Under the pieces are notes generated by a model, which searched no databases, was not told the DNA's origin, and worked only from the letters and a program-made list of their open reading frames with translations. This document shows, one piece after another, positions 1-8,153 of a DNA stretch of 64,000 bases; position 1 is the first letter of the stretch; every line of letters starts with the position of its first letter. Position numbers and translations under genes: made by a program. The stretch is from Nocardia cerradoensis NBRC 101014 (GTDB taxonomy: Bacteria > Actinomycetota > Actinomycetes > Mycobacteriales > Mycobacteriaceae): assembly GCF_000308535.1 (NCBI RefSeq), contig NZ_BAFW01000388.1:1-64000 (forward strand), given 5' to 3'.

Positions 1-1386
1 GTGGACGGCTACCGCCTCGACACGGGTCCGACCGTGCTGACCATGCCGCATCTGGTCGAGGAGACGTTCGCCGCGGTCGGTGAGCGGATGGACAATCGCC
101 TGTCGCTGATGCCGGTGGATCCGGCCTATCGAGCCCACTTCGCCGACGGGCGTCACCTCGAGGTCCACAGCGACGCCGATCGCATGGCCGCCGCGATCAC
201 CGAGTTCGCCGGGCCGGGGCCGGCGGCGGGATACCGGCGACTGCGCGCCTGGCTGACCCGGCTCTACCGGACCGAATTCGACTCGTTCATCGCGGCGAAT
301 TTCGATTCACCGCTGTCGGCGCTGCGTCCCTCGCTGGCGCGACTGGCGGCGATGGGCGGATTCCGCCGCTGGGACCGCGCGGTCGCCCGGCACATCGACG
401 ATCCGGAATTGCGGCGCCTGTTCACCTTTCAGTCCCTGTACGCCGGCGTCGCGCCCAGCCGGGCGATAGCCGCGTACGCGGTGATCGCCTATATGGACAC
501 GATCGCCGGTGTCTGGTTCCCGCGCGGCGGTATGCGAGCACTGCCCGACGCGCTCGCCGCGGCCGCACTCGACGCTGGCGTGGAGATTCGCTACGGCACC
601 GCCGTGACGGGCCTGGACCGCAGTGGATCCCGGATCGGCACGGTCGTCACCTCGTCCGGCGAGCGCATCCCGTGCGATGCGGTCGTGCTGACCACCGAGT
701 TGTCCGAGGCCTACCGGTTGACCGGCCACACCCCGCGCCGCCCGCTGCGCCCCACGGCGGCACCGTCCGCGGTCGTATTGCACGTGGGCTGCGAGGCGAT
801 GCCCCGGGCGGCCCACCATCATCTGCTCTTCGGCCGCGCCTGGGACGAGGCCTTCGACGACATCATCGCCCGCGGCAGCGTCATGACCGATCCGTCGCTG
901 TTGCTCACCCGGCCCACCGCGGCAGATCCGAGCCTCGCCCCACCCGGTCGCGACCTGCTCTACATCCTCGCTCCGGTACCGAATCTCGTCCGGGGACCGA
1001 TCAATTGGGACCGCTTCGGTCCCGCCTACGCCGAGGAGATCCTGACCACCGTCCGGGATCGTCTGCCGTTCCCGGTGTCGGATCCGCGGTTGCTCCACAT
1101 CACCACGCCCGCCGACTGGGCTCGGCGCGGCATGCTCGCCGGCAGCCCGTTCGCCTTGGCGCACACCGTCACTCAGACCGGTCCTTTCCGCCCGGCCAAT
1201 ATGATTCGCGGTCTCGAGAACGTGGTGCTGGCCGGTGGCAGCACCGTCCCCGGCGTGGGCATACCGCCCGTCCTGATCTCCGGACGGCTCGCCGCGGACC
1301 GCGTCACCGGGCCGATTTCTGCGCCACGGCCCGCACGCCGACCCGAGGCTGCTCTTTCCACACCGACCGCCGCCATCGCCCGCTGA
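1..1386 (+). CDS. crtI: Phytoene desaturase CrtI, 5'-truncated by window
   Basis: Desaturates phytoene to coloured carotenoids, the step after CrtB. The visible 461 codons begin at the family block GYRLDTGPTVLTMP, which normally lies about 60 residues into the protein, so the N-terminal FAD-binding GxGxxG segment lies before base 1 and the apparent GTG at base 1 is an internal codon. The C-terminal FAD block (GGSTVPGVGIPPVLISGRLA) is intact at about residues 414-433. The stop is 10 bases before the crtB start, so the two genes are one operon. The last 25 residues are Pro/Ala/Arg-rich and look like a non-conserved tail. The assignment to the CrtI-type desaturase family is secure; the number of desaturation steps cannot be read from sequence. 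Confidence 0.93.
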   Translation: MDGYRLDTGPTVLTMPHLVEETFAAVGERMDNRLSLMPVDPAYRAHFADGRHLEVHSDADRMAAAITEFAGPGPAAGYRRLRAWLTRLYRTEFDSFIAANFDSPLSALRPSLARLAAMGGFRRWDRAVARHIDDPELRRLFTFQSLYAGVAPSRAIAAYAVIAYMDTIAGVWFPRGGMRALPDALAAAALDAGVEIRYGTAVTGLDRSGSRIGTVVTSSGERIPCDAVVLTTELSEAYRLTGHTPRRPLRPTAAPSAVVLHVGCEAMPRAAHHHLLFGRAWDEAFDDIIARGSVMTDPSLLLTRPTAADPSLAPPGRDLLYILAPVPNLVRGPINWDRFGPAYAEEILTTVRDRLPFPVSDPRLLHITTPADWARRGMLAGSPFALAHTVTQTGPFRPANMIRGLENVVLAGGSTVPGVGIPPVLISGRLAADRVTGPISAPRPARRPEAALSTPTAAIAR

Positions 1387-1396
1387 TCGGAAACTC

Positions 1397-2368
1397 ATGT
1401 CCCCCATCGCTTTCCTCGACAACGGCCGCACCGATACACAGCTGCGGCGGTCCTATCGCGCCTGCCGGACGCTCAACGCGCGCCACGGCAAGACCTTCTT
1501 CCTCGCCACCCGGTTGCTCGCCCCGGATCAGCGTCCGGCGATCCACGCGCTCTACGGCTTCGCCCGCCGCGCCGACGACATCCTCGACGACATCGACCCG
1601 AGCCGCCCGGTCACCGAACGCGCGGCGCGACTGGACGCGCTGGCCGCGCAGTTCACCACCGAGAACGCCGATGCCGACGCGGTCCTCCCGGCCGTCCTGC
1701 ACACGGCACACTCCTACCGCATCCCCACGTCGCTGTTCGACTCGTTCCTGGAGTCGATGCGCATGGATCTCACCGTCACCGACTATCCGGATCGGCGCGC
1801 GCTGGACCGCTACGTCTACGGTTCCGCCGAAGTCATCGGATTGCAGGTGCTGCCGGTGCTGGGCACGGTGTGCCCGGTGGACGAGGCCGCCCCCTACGCC
1901 GCCGCGCTCGGAAAAGCTTTCCAGCTGACCAACTTTCTGCGCGATGTGGACGAGGACCTGGTCCGGGACCGGGTGTATCTGCCGGCGGACGAACTGGCCG
2001 TCCACGGCGTCGACCGAGACCTGCTGCTGTGGTGCCAGGCGCACCGCCGCACCGACCCCCGCGTCCGGCGCGCTCTGATCGCCCAGCATGCCCACACTCG
2101 CGGCATCTACGACTACGCCCGTGCCGGGATCGCCCTGCTCGATCCACGGTCGCGCCCATGCGTCGCCGCCGCGCTCACCCTCTATTCGGAAATCCTCGAT
2201 CGCATCGAAAGCCTGGACTTCGACATCTTCGTTCATCGTGCCCGCGTCGGTATTCCGCGACGGGCCGCGGTGGGAACCCGCGGTCTCGCCGCTGCCGTCT
2301 GGTCTCGGAGTCGCGTGGCCGGTGTTATGAAACCGACTGGGACACAGCCTCTTCGGCCGCTCCGGTGA
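1397..2368 (+). CDS. crtB: Phytoene synthase CrtB
   Basis: Condenses two geranylgeranyl diphosphates to phytoene, the first committed carotenoid step. 323 residues, normal for the family. Both Asp-rich Mg-diphosphate motifs of squalene/phytoene synthases are present: RADDILDD at residues 58-65 and LRDVDED at 181-187, followed by RDRVYLP. ATG start 10 bases after crtI. The 3' end overlaps the convergent SDR/DUF2867 gene by 44 bp. The Arg/Pro-rich last 40 residues exceed the usual catalytic core. It works with CrtI and is likely light-regulated through the LitR-like protein encoded 4 kb away. Confidence 0.95.
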   Translation: MSPIAFLDNGRTDTQLRRSYRACRTLNARHGKTFFLATRLLAPDQRPAIHALYGFARRADDILDDIDPSRPVTERAARLDALAAQFTTENADADAVLPAVLHTAHSYRIPTSLFDSFLESMRMDLTVTDYPDRRALDRYVYGSAEVIGLQVLPVLGTVCPVDEAAPYAAALGKAFQLTNFLRDVDEDLVRDRVYLPADELAVHGVDRDLLLWCQAHRRTDPRVRRALIAQHAHTRGIYDYARAGIALLDPRSRPCVAAALTLYSEILDRIESLDFDIFVHRARVGIPRRAAVGTRGLAAAVWSRSRVAGVMKPTGTQPLRPLR

Positions 2369-3797
2369 TGTTGCGGGTCATTCCGCCGAAGATGAGCGCG
2401 TGGAAGGGAGCGATCGCCTTCCAGTACAGGTGACCGGCCAGGCCGTGCGGGTCGAATACGGCCCGCTGCCGGTAGACCGTGCCCCGCGCATCGGTGTCCA
2501 CGCTCAGCTCCAGCCACGCCCGTCCCGGCACTCGCATTTCCGCGCGCAACACGAGGGTGCGCGGGCGTTCGATGCGTTCCACTCGCCACCAGTCCAGCGC
2601 CTCGCCGGCGTGCAGCCGATGCGGATCCCGTCTCCCCCGGCGTAGTCCGGCGCCGCCGGCCAGCCGGTCGATCCAGCCGCGCAACGACCACGCCAGCGGA
2701 AACGAATACCAGCCGTATTCGCCGCCGATGGATTCGATCACCGCCCACAGTGTCGCCGGATCGGCGCGCGTGTGGCGTTCTCGCACATCGACATAGAGGG
2801 AACCGCCCGACCACACGGGATCGGTGGGCAACGGGGACGACGGTTCACGACCGAGCTGGTCGGCATCCGACCAGCGGGTGGGGACGTCGAGGTCGCGGAT
2901 GCGCGTCAACGCCAGTTCGACCGCGGTGCGGTAGCCGATCAATCCGCGCGCCGGGTCGGGGATGTGCTCGGCGATCGCGTGGTCTTCGCAGACCACGTCA
3001 TTGACCAGCGATTCCATCAGCGGCACCGCGATCGCCTTGGGCACCGGGGTGACGAGATTGACCCATTGTGCCGACAGCCACGGGGTGAGCACCGGGACCG
3101 GGACGATCACGCGCCGGGGCAGCCGCGCCACTTCGGCGTAGTCACGCATCATCTGTTCGTAGGTGAGCACATCGGGGCCTCCGATATCGAAGGCGCCGCG
3201 CACATCCGGCGGTAGTTGGGCTGCCCGCGTCAGGTAGTACAGCACATCACGCACCGCGATCGGCTGGATGCGGTTGCGCACCCAGCGCGGCGTGACCATC
3301 ACCGGCAGCCGTTCGGTGAGATACCGCAGCATTTCGAAACTGGCCGAACCGGATCCGATGATCACGGCGGCCTGCATCGCTATCGCCGGAACCGATCCCG
3401 CGAGCAGAATTCGCCCGACCTCGGCGCGGGAGGACAGGTGCCGCGACAGTCGCTGACCGGGCGGAACGATGCCGCCCAGATACACGATCCGGCGTACCCC
3501 CGCGCGGGCCGCCTGCTCGGCGACCAGTGTCGCCGCGCGTCGGTCGACATCGTCGAAGTCCGTTCGCGTCAGCGAATGCACCAGGTAGTAGAGCACATCC
3601 GCCTCGGCGCAGGCCGCCGCCACATCCTCGGCGCGGAGCACATCACCGCGCAGGACTTCCACGCTGTCGCGCCAGGCGGCGTCGTCGAGTTTGGCCGGGG
3701 TGCGGGCCAGCACTCGCACCTGGTGGCCCGCGGCCAGTAGCTCGGGCACCAACCGGCCACCGATGTAGCCGGTCGCACCGAACACCACACATCGCAT
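2325..3797 (-). CDS. NAD(P)-binding SDR fused to DUF2867 domain
   Basis: 490 residues. The N-terminal atypical short-chain dehydrogenase domain opens with the dinucleotide-binding VVFGATGYIGGRL (residues 4-16) and runs to about 300. The C-terminal part, about 330-480, is a DUF2867 (SRPBCC-like) domain rich in Trp. An AGGAG ribosome site precedes the ATG. It is last in a minus-strand run lipocalin - photolyase - this gene (24-bp gap to the photolyase), and its 3' end overlaps crtB by 44 bp. Proteins of this architecture are often found beside carotenoid and photolyase genes of actinobacteria; the substrate is unknown. A redox or isomerase role in pigment or membrane stress is inference only. 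Confidence 0.85.
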   Translation of the reverse strand: MRCVVFGATGYIGGRLVPELLAAGHQVRVLARTPAKLDDAAWRDSVEVLRGDVLRAEDVAAACAEADVLYYLVHSLTRTDFDDVDRRAATLVAEQAARAGVRRIVYLGGIVPPGQRLSRHLSSRAEVGRILLAGSVPAIAMQAAVIIGSGSASFEMLRYLTERLPVMVTPRWVRNRIQPIAVRDVLYYLTRAAQLPPDVRGAFDIGGPDVLTYEQMMRDYAEVARLPRRVIVPVPVLTPWLSAQWVNLVTPVPKAIAVPLMESLVNDVVCEDHAIAEHIPDPARGLIGYRTAVELALTRIRDLDVPTRWSDADQLGREPSSPLPTDPVWSGGSLYVDVRERHTRADPATLWAVIESIGGEYGWYSFPLAWSLRGWIDRLAGGAGLRRGRRDPHRLHAGEALDWWRVERIERPRTLVLRAEMRVPGRAWLELSVDTDARGTVYRQRAVFDPHGLAGHLYWKAIAPFHALIFGGMTRNITGAAEEAVSQSVS

Positions 3798-3821
3798 ACC
3801 GTCTCCTGATCACCGCATCGA

Positions 3822-5144
3822 TTACATGCCGGGCACTTCCGCGATCGGCGCCGGATAGGTCGCTTCGTCCATGTCCTCGCGCCACGGGCGGTGCACCGCC
3901 GCGCCGGACAGGTGGGCGAGTTCGGGCAGCCAGCGGCGAACGTACTCACCCTCCGGATCGAAACGATGCGCCTGCCGCAGCGGATTGAGCGTGCGATTGG
4001 GGCGGGTGTCGGTTCCGGTGCCCGCGACCCACTGCCAATTCATCTGGTTGTTCGCGACATCACCGTCGACCAGCCAGTACCGGAAATGGGCTGCGCCGCT
4101 TCGCCAATCCAGCCGCAGGGTTTTGGCCAGGAACGATGCGGTGATCAGCCGCGCGCGTCCCGGCATCCACCCTTCGTCACGTAGTTGGCGCATCGGCGCG
4201 TCGACGATCGGGAAACCGGTGCGACCGTGTGTCCACGCGTCGAAAGCCTGCTCATCCTTACGGATCTCGACCGGACCCGAGCGGTAATCGGACCAGGCCG
4301 CCGCGGGCCGGGCCGCCAGCACCTGATGGTGGAAGTCGCGCCAGGCCAATTGCCGCGCGAAACTGTGCGCACCCGGGTCCGACATGTCCAGGCGCGACAC
4401 CACCTCCGCGGCGGACAGGCATCCGAAATGCAGGTACGGCGACAGGTGGGAGGTGGCGTCGGCGGCGAGATCGTCATTGGCCTCGTCATACGCGGTGACC
4501 GGATCGGACAGCCAGCGGCGCAACATCTTTCGCCCGGTGGTCTCGCCGCCGACACGCAGATTCGGTGAGGTCCGCACCGTGCGGAGTTCGTCGAGACCCG
4601 GTTGTTCGCCGTCCAGCCACGGCACCTCGAGATTTTCGGGCGGCGGCAGCGGACGCCGATGGCGAGCGCTTTCCCAGCGCCGGAAGTACGGCGTGAACAC
4701 CGCGAAATGATCGCGTCCGGTGCTCGGCTCGATCGCATCGAGGTCCACGCTGGTCACGGTCGCCGCGTGCGTATGCACCTGGCAACCGCGGGACTCGAGC
4801 CTGTCACGCAGGGCCGCTTCGCGTCGTTTGCCGTAGTAGCTGACTTCGGCCGCGAGGTGGACCGACTCCGCCTGCGTCTGGGCGACGATCCGTTCGACCT
4901 CGTCGACCACGGCGCCGCGCCGTAGAACGAGATGCCCACCGCGCGTCCGCAATTCGTCGTCGAGTTCGTCCAGCGCCGCGGCGAGGAATCGCACCCGGTT
5001 GGGTGCGGCCGCCGAGCCGGTGACCAACGATTCGTCGAGGACGAACAGTGGAACCACCGCATCGCCGGCACGCTGCGCCGCGGTCAGCATCGGATTGTCG
5101 TGCACCCGCAGATCACGGGTGAACAGAGCTACCGCCACACCCAT
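3822..5144 (-). CDS. phrB: Deoxyribodipyrimidine photolyase (cryptochrome/photolyase family)
   Basis: Uses blue light and FADH to split cyclobutane pyrimidine dimers. About 440 residues. The N-terminal Rossmann antenna-binding domain begins VALFTRDLRVHDNP; the C-terminal FAD-binding domain carries WRDFHHQVL and the diagnostic NNQMNWQWVAGTGTD near residue 370, including the Trp-rich electron-transfer region. A GGAGG site lies 9 bases before the ATG at 5144; the GTG at 5150 is only 3 bases from it, so the ATG is preferred. It lies between the lipocalin (55-bp gap) and the SDR/DUF2867 gene (24-bp gap), forming a light/UV defence operon. Confidence 0.93.
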   Translation of the reverse strand: MGVAVALFTRDLRVHDNPMLTAAQRAGDAVVPLFVLDESLVTGSAAAPNRVRFLAAALDELDDELRTRGGHLVLRRGAVVDEVERIVAQTQAESVHLAAEVSYYGKRREAALRDRLESRGCQVHTHAATVTSVDLDAIEPSTGRDHFAVFTPYFRRWESARHRRPLPPPENLEVPWLDGEQPGLDELRTVRTSPNLRVGGETTGRKMLRRWLSDPVTAYDEANDDLAADATSHLSPYLHFGCLSAAEVVSRLDMSDPGAHSFARQLAWRDFHHQVLAARPAAAWSDYRSGPVEIRKDEQAFDAWTHGRTGFPIVDAPMRQLRDEGWMPGRARLITASFLAKTLRLDWRSGAAHFRYWLVDGDVANNQMNWQWVAGTGTDTRPNRTLNPLRQAHRFDPEGEYVRRWLPELAHLSGAAVHRPWREDMDEATYPAPIAEVPGM

Positions 5145-5199
5145 CGCCACTCACCTCCACTCACCGAACTCGCCATGGCCGGTACGCACCGAGCCGGGC

Positions 5200-5904
5200 T
5201 CACAGCCGGCACAACGGGGTGATATCGCCGCGCCCACCGGTCACCGGCGAGGTCAGGTACAGGCAGGGCTGCTCACCGGCCGCCACGATCGCCGCGACGA
5301 CGTGGTTCCACTGATCCGCATCCAGTGCGGGCGTGCGGGAGAGCACGAATCCGGAGATCCGGTAGGGGTCTGTGACGAGCGCCCAGGAGTAGTCCGGCCC
5401 GAGTGCGGTCACGACATAGTTGGGCGGACCGTCCAGGCTTTCCTGCGTCGGCACGCCCGGGAACGCCACGCGCAACTGTGCTCCCGTCACCGGATCGACC
5501 ACCCGCGCCGCCCCCTGGATCTCGTTGCCCGCACCCGACCACGTGGTGCACGAGTTGTGCACCGACACATCACCGTTCGGCAGCGCCGCGTACTCGGCGC
5601 GCGTATCGCGGGCGCAGACGAGATTGAAATACTGAGGAACTGCGGCGACCTGGTACCAGGTTCCGACGTAACGGCTCAGATCCAGCGCGGGAACGGGAGC
5701 CGGACCCGCCGCCGGACTCGCACCGGCGGGCGCCGCGACGGCGCAGAACACGACCGCCGCCGAGACGGCGACACCCGCCAGCCGAGCCGGGCGCATCGCT
5801 GTCGCAGCGAACGCGGTCATGCGACGCAGGGCGCCGGTCAGCGTGCCCGCCACCTTCCCGTCGAAGCCACCGGGCCGGTCTACCTGCGAACGATGTTCGA
5901 GCAC
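5200..5904 (-). CDS. Exported lipocalin (Blc-like)
   Basis: Small ligand-binding beta-barrel protein, up to 234 residues. The lipocalin signature GTWYQVA is at residues 81-87, followed by strands typical of bacterial Blc lipocalins (YVVTALGPDYSWALV; DPYRISGFVLSR). A hydrophobic stretch at 42-60 ending APAGA-SPA is a signal peptide; there is no lipobox Cys, so the mature protein is probably secreted or cell-wall associated. GTG at 5904 is backed by a GAGGAG site 7 bases upstream; an internal ATG at 5820 would give a shorter, more normal signal peptide. First gene of the photolyase operon and divergent from the LitR-like regulator. Lipocalins near photolyases are a recurrent light-cluster association; the ligand is unknown. 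Confidence 0.88.
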   Translation of the reverse strand: MLEHRSQVDRPGGFDGKVAGTLTGALRRMTAFAATAMRPARLAGVAVSAAVVFCAVAAPAGASPAAGPAPVPALDLSRYVGTWYQVAAVPQYFNLVCARDTRAEYAALPNGDVSVHNSCTTWSGAGNEIQGAARVVDPVTGAQLRVAFPGVPTQESLDGPPNYVVTALGPDYSWALVTDPYRISGFVLSRTPALDADQWNHVVAAIVAAGEQPCLYLTSPVTGGRGDITPLCRL

Positions 5905-5959
5905 CTGCGACTCCTCTGTTCGATGAGCATGGGTTCGACGACACGGACGATCCTACAGC

Positions 5960-5981
5960 AATCGATGCGTAATCGATGCAT
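5960..5981. promoter_or_regulatory. Two 11-bp direct repeats, candidate LitR/CarH operator
   Basis: AATCGATGCGT (5960-5970) is followed at once by AATCGATGCAT (5971-5981), a 10/11 match, between the lipocalin start (5904) and the regulator start (6076). A weaker 7/11 third unit may follow at 5982-5992. CarH-type B12 photoreceptors bind consecutive 11-bp direct repeats, so the period and the divergent position fit an autoregulatory light operator. Role inferred. Confidence 0.55.
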
Positions 5982-6075
5982 ACTGGAGGCACCCGCACGC
6001 ATCGCCCGCACCGCGCGGGTGCCCCTGCACCGTGACGTTGTGGCGCCCATGCCCGCGAAAGGCAGAATGATCGTC

Positions 6076-6957
6076 ATGTCCGATGTCTCGCCTCCCGACA
6101 ACGACGCGACCGGATTCTCGGTACGCACCGTCGCGGAGCGCATCGGCATCCCCACCGCGACCCTGCGCAGCTGGAATCAGCGCTACGGCATCGGCCCCTC
6201 GCAACATCGGCGCGGTCGCCACCGCCTCTACTCCGAGGCCGATATCGCCCGGCTCGAGCGCATGGTCGTACTCGTCCGAGGCGGATCGAGTCCGGCGCGG
6301 GCCGCCGAGTCCGTGCGCGGACCACTGCCGGTCGCCGGAGACCACGCGTCACTGCTCGAAGCCGCCTTCGCCTCCGACCCCACCACACTGCAGTCGTTGC
6401 TGCTCGCCCACATTCGCGCCTTCGGCGTGGTGGATACCTGGGATCGGCTGTGCCGCCCGGCCTTCGCCGAGATCGTCCAACGGCAAGGGGAGGGCATCGG
6501 ATGCATCGACGTCGAACACCTACTGTCCTGGTGCATTACGGCGGCACTGCACCGCGCGGTCCCACCACCGGCCGACGCACCCGCCACCCCGGTACTGCTC
6601 GCCTGCACCAGCGGTGAAGCACACTCCCTGCCACTCGAGGTCCTGCGCGCGGCCCTCGCCGAGCGCGACGTCCCGGCCACCATGCTCGGCCCCAACGTCC
6701 CCACCCCCGCCCTCGGCGACGCCCTCGATCGCAGCGCGCCGGACTCGGTAGCGGTGCTGTGGTCACAGCAGGAATCGACCGCCCTCCTCTCGGCCGTGCG
6801 TACGTGCGCCGACCGCGGCGCCCGCGTCCTGCTGGCAGGCCCCGGCTGGCAGGACATACCCGCCCCCCACACCGCCGAAATCGTCGACGACCTCCAGTCC
6901 GCGCTGACGGAACTGACCCGCGCCCACCCGGCCGAGGTGTCGTCTCGACCACGCTGA
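6076..6957 (+). CDS. litR: LitR/CarH-like MerR regulator with B12-binding fold
   Basis: 293-residue transcription factor: MerR helix-turn-helix at 12-60, four-helix bundle at about 90-160, and a cobalamin-binding Rossmann domain at 170-285. In known CarH/LitR proteins adenosylcobalamin holds a DNA-binding tetramer in the dark and light breaks it. The lower-ligand His is kept (GEAH, His183) and the Glu-His pair at 147-148 is kept, but the Trp expected ten positions before that Glu is Gln137. ATG at 6076 is chosen because the MerR domain starts a few residues later; ATG 6067 is possible and the long upstream frame is noise. It is divergent from the lipocalin-photolyase operon and 3.7 kb from crtIB. 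Confidence 0.85.
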   Translation: MSDVSPPDNDATGFSVRTVAERIGIPTATLRSWNQRYGIGPSQHRRGRHRLYSEADIARLERMVVLVRGGSSPARAAESVRGPLPVAGDHASLLEAAFASDPTTLQSLLLAHIRAFGVVDTWDRLCRPAFAEIVQRQGEGIGCIDVEHLLSWCITAALHRAVPPPADAPATPVLLACTSGEAHSLPLEVLRAALAERDVPATMLGPNVPTPALGDALDRSAPDSVAVLWSQQESTALLSAVRTCADRGARVLLAGPGWQDIPAPHTAEIVDDLQSALTELTRAHPAEVSSRPR

Positions 6958-7055
6958 CCTTGCATCACCGGCGGCGAGCACGCAGTGCAGGTACCCCTCG
7001 CTCCGCCGTCGAGAGCCTGCCGGACCTTGTCCGACCGTGTGTGTGATGCTAATTT

Positions 7056-7078
7056 TCGTATACGAGAATTGCATTCTC
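7056..7078. promoter_or_regulatory. Overlapping palindromes upstream of 7118 operon
   Basis: TCGTATACGA (7056-7065, perfect 10-bp palindrome) runs into GAGAATTGCATTCTC (7064-7078, 6-bp arms, 3-bp spacer), about 40 bases before the GTG at 7118. The A/T-rich patch stands out in this GC-rich DNA and lies where a repressor operator for the dehydrogenase/SDR pair would be. No candidate regulator gene is adjacent. Confidence 0.45.
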
Positions 7079-7117
7079 ATCCGGCCGACACCACCGGCAG
7101 CTCGAAAGGTCGATCAC

Positions 7118-8149
7118 GTGCGCGTCATTCAATGGACCACCGGGAAGGTCGGAAAGCTCAGTCTGCGAGGGATTCTCGACGATCCGCGACTCGAGTTGGC
7201 CGGTGTCTACGCCTATTCCGACGACAAGGTCGGAGTGGATGCGGGCAGGCTGTGCGGGCGGCCCGATACGGGAGTGCTCGCCACCGCCGATATCGACGCG
7301 CTGCTCGCGCTCGACGCGGACACCGTCATCTACACGCCGTTCATGGCCGACCTCGACCATGCGACGCGGCTGCTCGCGAGCGGCCTCGACGTCATCAGCA
7401 CCAACCTGTTCCTCAACGTCGGCGGAATTCAGGGCGAGACGGAGCGGAAACTCGCCGCCGCCTGTGAACGCGGGAACAGCTCGCTGCATATCACCGGCAT
7501 CAATCCCGGCTGGGTCAATGCCGTGACCACCGCATTGACCGCGGTGTGCCGTGACATCCGATCGATTTCGATCTTCGAATCGGCCGATGTCTCGGTCTAC
7601 GAATCCGCGGAAACATGGCAGGCCCTGGGAATTTCACGGCCCGAGGCCACCCCGGAGCTGATCGAGATCGCGAAACTGTGGATGAGCACATTCCGTGATT
7701 CGGTGCGACGCATGGGCGTGGCCCTCGGCTACGAATTCGACGATATGGATTTCTCCATCGAATACGCGACCGCCGCCGAAACGGTGGATCTGGGCTGGAT
7801 CCGCATCGAGAAGGACACCATTGCCGCGGTGCGCGGCGGATGGGCCGGCACAGTCGGCGAGAAATCCGTCGTCCGGTCGAACGTCGCCTGGTATCTGACC
7901 GAAAAGCTCAATGAGAGCTGGGAATTCGACGACGACCACTATCACATCGTCATCGAAGGAGAACCCGAGGTGCGGACCCGGATCAGGTTCGTCCCGCCGG
8001 ACAGCTGGGGAAATCACGAATGGGACACCATGACCGCGATGCCCGCGGTGAATGCCGTATTCGACGTCGCCCGAGCGCCCGCCGGCATCTCGACGCTCAA
8101 AGAAGTGGGATTGCCCTGCGCGCCCGCCGATCTGTGGCTGTCGAGGTGA
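7118..8149 (+). CDS. NAD(P)H-dependent amine dehydrogenase-like (DapB-N fold)
   Basis: 343 residues. The N-terminal Rossmann fold begins RVIQWTTGKVGKLSLRGI and belongs to the family annotated as dihydrodipicolinate reductase-like or 2,4-diaminopentanoate dehydrogenase-like NAD(P)-dependent oxidoreductases. The family hallmark GINPGWVNA is near residue 130, followed by the large substrate domain. The GTG at 7118 follows a GAAAGG site; the ATG at 7037 lies within the operator-like DNA and is less likely. The SDR start is 4 bases after its stop, so the two are co-translated. A paralogue is encoded at 59555-60640. It is not lysine-biosynthetic DapB; actinobacterial members lie in catabolic operons, and the substrate is unknown. 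Confidence 0.82.
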   Translation: MRVIQWTTGKVGKLSLRGILDDPRLELAGVYAYSDDKVGVDAGRLCGRPDTGVLATADIDALLALDADTVIYTPFMADLDHATRLLASGLDVISTNLFLNVGGIQGETERKLAAACERGNSSLHITGINPGWVNAVTTALTAVCRDIRSISIFESADVSVYESAETWQALGISRPEATPELIEIAKLWMSTFRDSVRRMGVALGYEFDDMDFSIEYATAAETVDLGWIRIEKDTIAAVRGGWAGTVGEKSVVRSNVAWYLTEKLNESWEFDDDHYHIVIEGEPEVRTRIRFVPPDSWGNHEWDTMTAMPAVNAVFDVARAPAGISTLKEVGLPCAPADLWLSR

Positions 8150-8153
8150 CGCG

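Noticed and set aside
4999-6075. Long plus-strand extension before the LitR-like start
   Set aside because: Antisense to photolyase and lipocalin and runs through the divergent promoter; MerR homology begins only after 6076.
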